Part shown: positions 24,221-34,893 of the stretch, one piece after another | Numbering within the stretch: the stretch's first letter is position 1 | How the letters are laid out: each line of letters opens with the position of its first letter | DNA from: Cylindrotheca closterium | Taxonomy: Eukaryota; Bacillariophyta; Bacillariophyceae; Bacillariales; Bacillariaceae | Reading direction: 5' to 3' | Length of the DNA stretch: 64,000 nt | NCBI GenBank assembly: GCA_933822405.4 | Contig: CAKOGP040000247.1 | Span: 17,655 to 81,654 of the forward strand | Position numbers and translations under genes: made by a program | Notes under the pieces: model-generated | The model's input: the letters and a program-made list of their open reading frames with translations, nothing else | What the model was told of the DNA's origin: nothing | Database searches by the model: none

Positions 24221-25890
24221 GAGGCAGACGGACAATACTTATCGGCTTGAGTGCGAGATGTTGTATCCTTGGAAAAGATTTACAACTTTTGGATGAAAGG
24301 AACATTTCACAAAGCGCGAAGAGGGCCCATCGCTGAAAGAGTCAGGTGTCGGAGTTGTTTTGACTTCCGCTTCTTTTTCTTCGCACGTTTGCCATATTGT
24401 ATCTTCCACGATCCGTCATCATCGTGGACAAACTGCCGATATTGGCGATATTCAATATTAGTTTTCTAAATCGTGTTAGTCAACTTGATGTCGATTTGGA
24501 AAACTACCTCCTTTAAATAAATCTTTTTTGCGACATCTGTCACATGAAATTCAAAAAATTCTAGGCAATTATTCGTACAATATCCAGTACGAACAGGTAC
24601 AGTTCAAAATTCTTGACTACGAGCAAAAATCCAGCAGTTGGAAGAGCCATTCGCCTGAAGACAACAACAAAATAAGAGACGATATCGAAAAGCGAGGACA
24701 GAGCTTGATGATATTGTGGACTCGTCCGTGCTCAATGGTAAAGGATGAGTGAATAACCATGGTTTGATACAGTGATTATCTGACGAGAACGGTCTGATCA
24801 AAGATGTAATGTTCATCATACCAGATCATGTGCCCGTCAAGATTATTTAGCTGTGGCTGCAGTGTATTGTCCTTATAGGCCGTAATAAGGACCGGGGCAG
24901 AATGTGATGGAAAGATGCTATTCAATTTGTTCCCAAAGGATATGGTGCGTACCTAGATGATGTGTTTTACATGACGATCATTACAAAATTGCAAGAAACT
25001 AAAAATTGCGGAATGATCTCAGACCGACTCCAATAAAGGCAAGCCATGCAGTTCGAGATGTATATAGTGGGTAAGAACAAACTTTGTCTTCTGGTGCGAG
25101 ACCATTATTCATATTTTTCTAACATCATTGTTGAATTCTGGGAACATAGTGAATGTAAATGGCAAAATGGCCAATAATATATTTCAGCCAAGGCAGACGA
25201 ATATTGGAAACATTCAAAAATTTCCGCCAGGGAGTGCGGTGATGGATCAAGAAGAGAAGAGATATGTAGTGGTGTGTGTTTACATTGACATTTGCGGCGT
25301 GGTATCACATCGAGGGTTTCGACGATGTATTCGGGTATGTTCTTTATTTGAAGGCGAAAACTGAAATCTGCGCAGAACAGATATGCAATCGAGCAAAAGC
25401 CGTCTCTTACCGTATATTCATCTCCAAATGCCGCAAGAGCCTATTATAATGAGAGAGCAGACTATAGATATCCTTTATTATTTCTTTGTATTGATTTATT
25501 GATCCCCTTCGTATATTGCGCTACACCCCAAAAGCAAGAATGCTATTGGTGCAAGTAAACCTCGTTTTTAAAAATGAGGTATTACAGTCATTTGCACATG
25601 CTGGCTCTCATCATTATGATTTGAATATTGATTTACAGGGTACATGGGATTTTACGGGAGTCCAGGGATACTTGTTGTTACAGGGTTTTAGGAATTTTTA
25701 CAAGAAAGATTCCTTAATTCCGGGAAAAATCCCTGTTTTTACTGCTATTTCCCGTAAGAAACCATGAAACATGGTAAATATCCTAGCTCCGTGACGTGGA
25801 CTGGTACGATGTTCAAATTTGTGCAGTTACGGGGGTCAGGTAAATAATTCCATAAAAACTCCCGCTCCCCTGTGACTATCGTCCACAGTG
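21328..25890 (-). mobile_element. CACTA/EnSpm-like DNA transposon, left-truncated
   Basis: The right edge, read inward on the minus strand, begins CACTGTGGACGATAGTC, matching the CACTG/CACTA ends of this superfamily, and abuts array sequence at 25891. The left edge shows no such end and breaks within the transposase 3' part. Positions 24221-25890 carry no recognisable gene: AT-rich subterminal DNA with scattered palindromic words. The insertion removed the LRR copy and the 3' part of the Penelope-like element from unit C. Confidence 0.5.
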
Positions 25891-28841
25891 TAGCGGAAGG
25901 ATATTGTCTGGCCTTTTGGCGTAGAAATTGGTGTAGGGCTTTTTTGAAAGCAGAGCAAAGAAACTTCAGTTTGTATCCGCGGGCAACAAGGTGGGAGTGG
26001 AATTTTGACAAGGAGGCTCTCTTGTCTGCGTCTCTAGAGGTGAGTTGTAGAATGCAAAAACTTCCGCTGGTATCCAAGCCAAGTAGTACAGGTGTAGGTT
26101 CAGTGGCTTTTTGTACAGTTTTGTGCTGATTTGAAAAGGTTCAACAGAGAGGGTGAGACCCAGAAAGTTTGTGGTTTTTGACAGAGTAGAGAATTCCCAG
26201 TTCAGGGAACAGTGGTTGTCTTGACAGTTTTTGAATTCTTCCCAGAGTTGGCAATCGGAATCTGGATTGGGATGGTGGATCCAGATACCAAGTTGATCAT
26301 CAATGTAGGTAAGCGTAGTGACAATCCAAAACATTGTAGAAGATCAAGTTCAAAAATACCGTAGTAGAGAGTTGCAAAAGAGGGCGCCGGTGGTGTGCCC
26401 ATTGCGGTTCCATCAGTCTGGAGCCAGTAAGTGTCTCCAAATTGAAAGCAGTTTCTTGTCATGAGAAGTTGTAAAGCTGTCATGAGTGCGTTCACTACAG
26501 TGAGGAGGTGGACAGGAATTCTTCAATACGGGTGAAAGTGTCTTCAAGATTGATGCTGGGATACATAGCTACAGCATCACCAGTGAAGAGACTCATGCGA
26601 GAGAAATCGGTTCCGGCCATGTTGTCAATATCAGTTTTGAGTACAAACAAGCTTGAAAAATAGGTAGGTAGTTTGCGGATGATGAGTTGGAGTTGTTGAT
26701 CCAGCCATTTACCGAGGCCATAGGCCAGAGTAGGCTGCCAGAGACCAAGACAATTGGTCGCGTTTTCCAGGGGCTCTTATGGATCTTTGCAAGTGCGTAG
26801 AAATAGGCATAGGAGTCAGTGACACGGTCAAGGGTTTTCTGGAGGTACGTCATGTTCATTTTTGTGATGGCAGATGCGTTATCATTAAGAAATTTGGCAA
26901 TCAGTTGGCCAGTTTCTGTAGTGAACACGTGTGCATCCTTGGGGGAGAGCTGCTGGTAGGTCTCGGTGAGGAGATGGTCAGTAAGGCAGCGTTGGACGTG
27001 TACCTCATGTTCCAGAAGTACAGGGCCAAGATTTTTGTCCAAGTCGAAGACAATGAAATCAGGTTTGTGATGTAGTGTAGTGAGAAGGTACTGTTGAATT
27101 GGGATGAGATTTGAGTGCACCTTTTGGCAGTGGAACAAGGGAAGGCGTTGACTTGGGCTTGGATTTCAGGATCCACCATTCCATCCTTTAGTTCCCACAA
27201 GTCATTGCGGGTGTAAAGTTGGTTTGGTGTCCGCATTCAGATTCCTCACCAGCAAAGTGGATCTTTGTGTGGAAGTCTTTTGCAAAACAAGTCAGTGTGG
27301 TTTCAAGTTGTGTTTGGCTTGTAGTGAAGGCGGGTCGGGGGCAAAACTTCAGGCCAAGGCCAAGGCCAAAGAGCGACTTCAGGAACAAGGGTGGCTTCTT
27401 GGTGGTGCACAAATTATGGCAGGCGGAATTGGAAAGGCGGGATTCAGGAACAGGAATTGGCAGTGACAGGATGTGGTTGCGTAGGTTGACTCAATGTGAT
27501 TTTGATGGGTCTGCAAAGAGGCCAAAGTGCAATGTCATTGTAGAGCGAATTTTCTTTCTTGTTTTGAGAAGTCTTTCCTTTCTTCTGTGATTTCCTTCCT
27601 TAGTTGGGTTTTGGCTTGGAGGTAACGGCGTTGGCACCGGCAACTTTTGCGGCAGTTTTTGGCTGTGGCTTGGTCCCAGATGAGCAACGCTTTTGACCAG
27701 TCTCCTTTTTGTTGGAGGCGCCTGGCAATTGGCCCCTCTGGAGTTGTTTTTTGTAAAGGCACGTTTAAGCGTCTGGATTTCTTTCTCCAGGTTCTTGGTC
27801 TGTTTCTTGGTTTTGAGGCAAACACATTTTTCAATGTGTGACTCAACAGACTGAGTGTTAGTGATGTCAATGTTGTCAACATCTATGATTGCAGTAGTGG
27901 TGGTAGCTGTAGCGGCACGGGTCAGAGGGATGAAGTGTTTCACTCTCAGTAAGTTTTTGTTGGCAGCTTTTTGCTCAAGATAGGTTGTCCAGCTTGTGAC
28001 AAAAAGAGCTTTGTTGATTGTGTTGAACATCTTCACAATCAGGGTATTGGCCGTGACACAGCATGTGTGGTCCAAGTTTGGACGGTAGGCTGTTGTAGGT
28101 GCTTCAGTTGGTGTGTGTTCAGTTGCCATCTCATGGATCTTGTCATAGATATCATAAGAAGATGCAAATTTGGAAAACTTGAGAATGGGCGGTCCTCCAA
28201 GACCAGCACTATCATACATCATTTGATAGATTTTGCAAGCATTGGAACTGTCAATGAACTTGGGGTCACCGAGAGCAAGAGTGGATGCAATGCTTTGTCA
28301 TGTTCAAGAAGTTGGGCTGAAGCAGATGGCTGACAATATTCGTCCAGGTTCTCCAGAGCTTTCTTGAGTTTGAGGAACTCAGAATGAAGCTCAAGGAAAA
28401 AGGTGGTTTTGCTTTTCTTGGAGCGATCCGATGGCAGTCAATGCAGAGATTCCAACACATTTTGCGGCTTCCAAGGGTGTGGTGCTCGGAATTTGCTGTG
28501 TTTCGTCGTCAGCTACATAGGTGGTGCGTTTGTTGTTAAAAGTGCCTGTCGCAGACATTATTGATCAATGATAAATATTTTAAGGTGGAGAATGATTTAA
28601 TATTTTATCCAAGAAAAGGCCAGTCTTGACCGATGCTATTGAAGTATCATCAGCGGTAAGACAAGTGTGGCAAGAGGCAAGAGCATTGGAAATTTCAAGT
28701 TTGCGATAAAAGAGAGCAAGCCAACGTGGATAATTCACTGTTTGCAGCTATAGCCCTCGTGATTGTAACGGGACCATGTAAAACACATGGTGGTTTGAAA
28801 GTTTGGTCACACTGTTGTTGCAACCAAGTTCAAGGAATTCC
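25891..28841 (-). mobile_element. Penelope-like element, copy C
   Basis: It lacks the 3' end beyond the thumb region but has the longest 5' part. A 243-residue frame (28222 to 27491, ATG start) carries a coiled-coil-like segment (VESHIEKCVCLKTKKQTKN) and basic KRRLVKS words. About 320 bp of this N-terminal region (27849-28165) is missing from copies A and D. The finger motif lies at about 26790-26740, the palm motif at about 26410 and YIDDQLG at about 26305. The same two frame breaks as copies A and D are present. Confidence 0.75.
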
Positions 28842-29159
28842 AATTCGAGTCGCCATTGTTCTTTAGTTGCTGGGTGAATTTCAAAATGGTGTTGGTAGCT
28901 ATTGTTGTTGGGCGTTGTGGAACACCTGTAAGGCGTTGTAATGTCAGCTTGTAGATGAATCGGTTGTCTATGATTGCCGTCAATCTACCTGTTTATATTG
29001 TAGTTGGATGTTATTATTTCGTTATTTTATTGTCCTGCCTGTTGAAGGATGGACGAAGGAAGTGTCCGATTACTGCATTTTGAACTTCGGACTTTCGAAC
29101 AGTAGATTCAATGTTACTCGACCAAACGATTACAAACCGCACTGAGACATCCGCATACA

Positions 29160-29191
<32 letters not shown>

Positions 29192-29515
29192 GCTTTTGAA
29201 GTGAATCCCATTCATCATATGGAGGCCTCGCCGCCTTCAAAGGCCTACTGTAAAGAACAACACAACCGGCTGCTTGAAAAGAAATTCCAGCTAGCGAAAT
29301 GAAAATCTGAAAATGTCGTTTCGTTTCGCCAGCGTGTACCGTGTTCATTTTTTTGGATAATTCCACGATGTTGATGCAAACGATATGCAAACATGCACTC
29401 TGGCCACTTTGACTTTCACACTCCAAAAGCTCATAAAAACAAAGCGCCGAGCTTTTTGTGCAATCTTATTCTTCGCTTCGCATATAACACCAAACACCAA
29501 ACATCATAATCAAAC

Positions 29516-30118
29516 ATGAACACCTTCTTTGCAACCAAGCAACAACGTGGAAACCTTATGAAGGACGACCGTCACGTCACTGTCGAGCAAAACCAAGACG
29601 ACATGGAGGAGCTTATGAAACTATTCTCTGATCTTTCCCTTAACTGCAATGAAACCAAAGCGAAAATGGAGGAAGAAAACGACGAAACAATGGGGTTGTC
29701 ATCGCAAACCACCACCACCACCGCCACCACCAAGAACGAGCCAAATCAGATCGTCCTCGATTTGTCTGATCCAGCACCTTTGGCTTTCTCACAACCAGCA
29801 ACACAAGATGTCATGCCGCAATCTGATTGTCTGAATGCTGCTGGAGACGAAATTGAAGCTGAAATGATGGCGACTTACCTTTCGCTCCATCCTTCTTTGG
29901 AACTCGCCACAGGCAATGCTTCTGTAACCGAGCTTGCTAAACGATTCTCCGGACTTTCCATCGACTGCAATGCGATGGAAGTTGACCAAGACGAAATGGA
30001 CATTGATCTACCGGAAATCGATTGGATGCAAGTTGATATTGATGAAATGGAAATCGATCTACCTGAAATTGACTGGATGCAAGTCGATACTGATGAAATG
30101 GAGCTCGATGGTCCATAG
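29516..30118 (+). CDS. Acidic repeat protein, copy D
   Basis: Protein identical to copies A and E over all 200 residues. The only DNA difference noticed from copy A is a silent GAA to GAG change near the end, shared with copy E. The leader and TATA-like words are conserved. Function is unknown. Confidence 0.75.
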   Translation: MNTFFATKQQRGNLMKDDRHVTVEQNQDDMEELMKLFSDLSLNCNETKAKMEEENDETMGLSSQTTTTTATTKNEPNQIVLDLSDPAPLAFSQPATQDVMPQSDCLNAAGDEIEAEMMATYLSLHPSLELATGNASVTELAKRFSGLSIDCNAMEVDQDEMDIDLPEIDWMQVDIDEMEIDLPEIDWMQVDTDEMELDGP

Positions 30119-31908
30119 ATCTTCCAAAGAGATCGTCAACCCGTAACCCGCTTCCAGACATACGACCTTTCTCGAAACTATCTTCTTCTTTTCAGTGCTC
30201 TTGACTTGTCAGAAAATGTTGGCCAACACTATTGCACTCGCAACTGACAATGTCACGAACATCTGGAGACGAGGAGGATGCTTCGATGAAAGATCCTTGC
30301 GTGGTTACGGGCTATTCCCAAATAGTATTCTCCTGAAGGATTATTCCACTGATCCTTCCAACAAGGCTGAACGAAATCAAAAGAGAGTTCACGTCCTTCG
30401 ACCGCTACCGTTGATCCTGCTTCAGCTCTAAGTTCGAGCTGTTGTGGTCCAAGAATCGCGTAAGTCAGTATGTACTTCAATGCTCCTTTTTGGGTGAAAA
30501 AAGTCCCAAAAGAGTATGTCGAAGGCATGCCGTAGTATGTACACAATTCAGTACATCTACACTACTATTGGATATATGCATCAAGAGATGCAAAAGTCAA
30601 AATGAAAGAAAAAATAATAATATGACAACCAAAAATGAAACAGAAGAGGTCATTGTCCCTCGAACGCATCAATAAAATGAACACCGTGCAACATGAATGA
30701 CAAGGTATAATGATTCTTTGAATGAAAGAAAATTCAAAAACAACAACTTGAATCAATATTATGCATCGATAAATACAACCAAACACAAAAAACATGTATG
30801 CATCAATAAAAATACAACTTTGCACGGAAACAATTCAAAGATCAAAACAAAAAATATACATAAAGATCAACAGATGCAATATACAACAACATGAGCCATT
30901 TCCTTTATAGTAGTCTAGAGTACTGTACACTCATTGGTGGTATTTGCTGTCATGATCGTATCACATATGCGGTAGATGAATGAATGAAATAATCATGAAT
31001 GAATGAATACTAGCCTAGGTTTGGCAAGTACTTGGCAAATGCATGGTGACGAATCGAATACAAGAATGAAACGTTCTTCACTACGGTGAAGGGATGGGGC
31101 TCTATAGTACAGTCCTAGTTGATCTTTACCAGCTACAGTACAGTACACGTACCTCGTCGCCAATTTGGAGATATTCGATTCGATACATACCGTACATGTG
31201 ACTAGAAACGTAGTGTGACCAATCCGAGTAATCTTGAGTCGTTTCTATGAGTTTTCATGCCGGACAAAAAACGAACCAAATTCAAATGTATTTTTATGTG
31301 CAGTCAATTTGATCGGCAAGACCGGAGACGTATGGGCGTTTCTAGCTCTTCCTTAGTCTCAATTTCCGTCGTCTCGAAGACATTGTTCGCAATGGGAGCT
31401 TGTGGGATGATGAAGACGATAGAAGGAGCTTAGCTGCTCGGTCAAGACCGTCAGCTTTTTTGCTTTTGCTCTTGTTGCCTTTATGAAAAATCCTCCTTTG
31501 AGGTCTCCTCCGTCAAGGCTAACAAAAATCCTCTGTCAAGGTCCTCTGTCAAGGTTAACAAAATCCTCCATCAAGGTCCTCTGTCAAGGTTACAATATCC
31601 TGCGTCAAGGTTAATCAACAATCCTCCACCGTCAAGGTTATCCAAACAAATTACTCCTCAAGCGCCTTTTGAGGGGAATTTCCTGTCCAAAACAAAAACT
31701 TTTCCTTCCCAGATCTAAAACTTTTCTTCCCTTTTTTATTTCCCGTTCACCCTTCCCTCTCCGTTTGCTGACACGCCACTTCTATGGATTTCCCTACACT
31801 GCAGTACATTCCATACCATCCTCCACACACTTACAATATCTTTCCAGATCACGTCCCTCCTCATAAATTCCTGATCTCAGATTTTTAACGACCAATTGAT
31901 GGACACCA

Positions 31909-32482
31909 TCATCCGCCATGCGATTCCCTTGCCGTCTGGTGCTGCGTCAGTCTGCTGAAGCACACCCAGTACCACCCAAGCAACGCCAAGAACGCCAACG
32001 ACGCAGACTTGCCTGAAGACATCGACTTCACAGTGGAATCAACAACCTTCTGTGCTGCCTCGGTGTTCTGCCCTCTTGTACTTGGTAGCAAGATGCCACT
32101 GAATCTGGACCTTACCCAAGACGTCCCTGAAGAAGTTCTTCCAGTCCTTTCGCTTCACAAACGTCTATGGGTCAAAGTTCATGCCTTTCACTTCCAGAAA
32201 ATGAGGGGAAGAAGCCTTTTTGTTGACAAGATTCTCGTCGGCAAGATATCTATCCCACTGGACCAGTTTATTGTCAACCAGCAGCTAGCTGCAATCTCCG
32301 AGAATACTCTCTCCACAGCATCTGGGTACGAGTTTTGTGACACCCGGACTGGCTCTGAGTCCTTTTACAAGTACATTGCAAGCTTCAACAGTAAGGTCGA
32401 TGTGTCTCCGCCAAACCAAGTTTTCCTACCAAGACTGTCCAACCAATCGACCATGCCAGCATCACCAAGAAGGCCATTTTGA
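31909..32482 (+). pseudogene. Decayed unknown reading frame, copy D
   Basis: Only the first part is kept. The open stretch 32009-32482 includes LPEDIDFTVESTTF, NLDLTQDVPEE and ISIPLDQFIVNQQ, then the frame change seen in copy A. It joins the LRR 5' region at GATTTGAGATGAC. The 3' two thirds present in A and B are deleted. Confidence 0.55.
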
Positions 32483-32807
32483 TTTGAGATGACAATAAAT
32501 ATATCATGAGCAAACAATAATATATTATTGCTTCACTTCCAAGTGCACAGGTGAAAAGTCATTCCCAAGACAAGCAACAAAGTGAGTTGAAGATAGTTGA
32601 ATAGCATTGGTCTGATTACTGTAGATCAGACCACTGAAACAAGCAAGAACGGAACAAAGCACTGCACAGTTTATAACATTTTCTGTGATATCTGAACAAC
32701 CGCAGTTTCACAATAAGAGAGTATACTCATACACAAATCTATGTACAGCAATACAAGAATAACAACCAAATTCAATCTAAAATTCAACTGGATTGAAGTG
32801 ATCAACC

Positions 32808-33616
32808 ATGCCAGTCTTTAACATATTCGGCTCCGGCAGCGGCTTGGGCAGTGGATCCGATTGTGGAAGTGGCTCTGGATCAGGTTCAGGCAGTGGCTCT
32901 GGATCACGCAGTGGATCTGGCAGTGGCTCTGATTCCAAGTATGGGTCTGGATCTGGATCTGGATCTGGCAGCGGCAGTAGCAAAAAGAGTAGCTCTTCGA
33001 GCAAAAAAGAAGCAGCTCCAGCAAGAACAAGAGCAAGAGCCAAAGCGCTGCCATTGCCCCTAGCAGTGATGATGATGATGATAGCTCGGATGTCAGCACG
33101 GATACTAGTTCGGATGGAAGCAGTGGCAGCAAGAATTCCAAAAGCAAAAATTCCAAGGATCGTGAGAAATCCGGCAAGGGGGATCCGTTTCTGGTTCCAA
33201 ATTGGTTCAAACCTTTGACTGGGGAGCCGATCTCCCCAGCACTCCAGCCCCTCCTCCTCTCAAGGATATTTCTATGAGCAAAGATCAACCAATAATCGAA
33301 GAAGGGGACAAAGAATCCACCAGCAGTTGTGAATTCGATGAGAATTGCCAGTCTTCCTTGCAAAGACCCTCGTGCCAAGGCTTTGAAGTGGATCAAGAAC
33401 GATGACAAGATGGAGGGTATGGATGCTTGTATCATTGAAGATATGCCCATTGCATTGAGTTTGGAACATTTTGTGGCCGCCACAACATATTACAGTTTGA
33501 TTGGAGACGATACTACTTGTGATACTAGTGACAGTCATGAATTGGACACTTCCTTTGGTTGCTTGGAAACCGATTCCATTTGCAAATAGCAATCCCAATT
33601 CTTCCTTGGAATCTGG
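32808..33616 (+). pseudogene. Ser-rich LRR protein, broken copy D1
   Basis: It starts at an ATG with the MPVFNIFGS leader and a shortened Ser-Gly tract. It keeps the MSKDQPIIEEGD region lost in copies A and D2, has no membrane segment, then NDDKMEGMDACIIEDM and the first LRR-flanking part with a stop after SICK (TAG at about 33587). At about 33617 it is fused back into the Ser-Gly tract of copy D2. Confidence 0.8.
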
Positions 33617-34893
33617 ATCTGGTAGTGGCAGGAGCGAAAGCGGTTCCGGCAGTGGTAGCAAAAGCGGATCTGGCAGCGGTAGCGACAGCAACAGTGATGA
33701 TACCTCTGACAGTGGTTCTGGCTCTGGATCTGACTCTGGAAGTCGATCCGGCAGTGGCAGCAGAAGCGGAAGCATTCTGACAGCAATGTCACGCCGGAGA
33801 GCGGTGATACATCCAACAGTGGATCGGGTTCTGGCTTTGGATCTGGATCCGACAGTGGCTCGGATCTGGCTCTTGCAGTGAAACAGAAGCGGCTCTGACA
33901 ATGATACTACCAATGATGGTAGCGATTCCGGCAGTGGAAGCGGCTCTGATAGTGGATCCGGCAGTTGAAGTGGTTCCGGAAGTGGATCCACCAGTGGTTC
34001 CGATGATGATACTGCCAATGACGGCAGTGGCTCTGGCAGCGGTTCTGAGAGCGGCTCTGGATTGGATTCCGGCAGCGGCTCGGGCAGTCGATCTGATAGT
34101 GGAAGTGGCTCTGGATCAGGTTCAGGCAGTGGCTCTGGATCACGCAGTGGATCTGGCAGTGGCTCTGATTCCATATATGGGTCTGGATCTGGATCTGGCT
34201 CTGGCAGCGGCAGTAGCAAAAAAAGTAGCTCTTCCAGCAAAAAGAGCAAGAGCAGCAGCTACAGCAAGAACAAGAGCAAGGACCAAAGCGCCGCCATTGC
34301 CCCCAGGAGTGATGATGATGATAGCTTGAATGTCAGCACGGATACTAGTTCGGATGGAAGCAGTGGCAGCAAGAAATCCAAAAGCGAAAATTCCAACAAT
34401 GACAAGATGGAGGGAATGGATGCTTGTATCATTGAAGATATGCCCATTACATTGAGTTTGGAACATTTTGTGGCCGTCACAACATATTACAGTTTGATTA
34501 GAGACGATAATACTTGTGATACTAGTGACAGTCATGAATTGGACACTTCCATTGGTTTCTTGGGAAACAATTCCATTTGCAAATGGTAATCCCAATTCTT
34601 CCTTGGAATCTGGTGCAACCGAGAATTGAAGGTGGAAGAAGTTAGCATTTACAATGTGAATGGTTTGAATGGAACCATTCCATCTGAGCTTGCCTTGTTG
34701 AAAAACTTGGAGAAACTTCACATGTCTGGCTTGGGTGAATCCTCGCCCATGCCCAGTGAAATTGGAAACTTGGAAAAGCTCCACACCCTCACGTTGCGCA
34801 AGTCCTCACTTTTGAATGGCATCATTCTTCCGTTTGACTTCATTTCATTTCATCTCACAAAATCACTTTCTACTTTTATTATTGCCGCTGATC
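33617..34893 (+). pseudogene. Ser-rich LRR protein, broken copy D2
   Basis: It begins inside the Ser-Gly tract with no start codon of its own. The membrane region is deleted in the same way as in copy A (NSNNDKMEGMD). The LRR part has a stop at CKW (TAA at about 34587), a GC intron donor (34798), and ends inside the intron where Penelope-like sequence begins. Confidence 0.8.

Larger units (their letters stand above)
15877..28841 (+). repeat. Segmental array unit C
   Basis: The longest unit (12.97 kb) because of two insertions: a Copia-like Gag fragment (18257-20607) and a CACTA-like transposon (21328-25890). The LRR gene copy is absent. The unit jumps from the decayed unknown frame into the transposon and then into the Penelope-like element. 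Confidence 0.88.
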
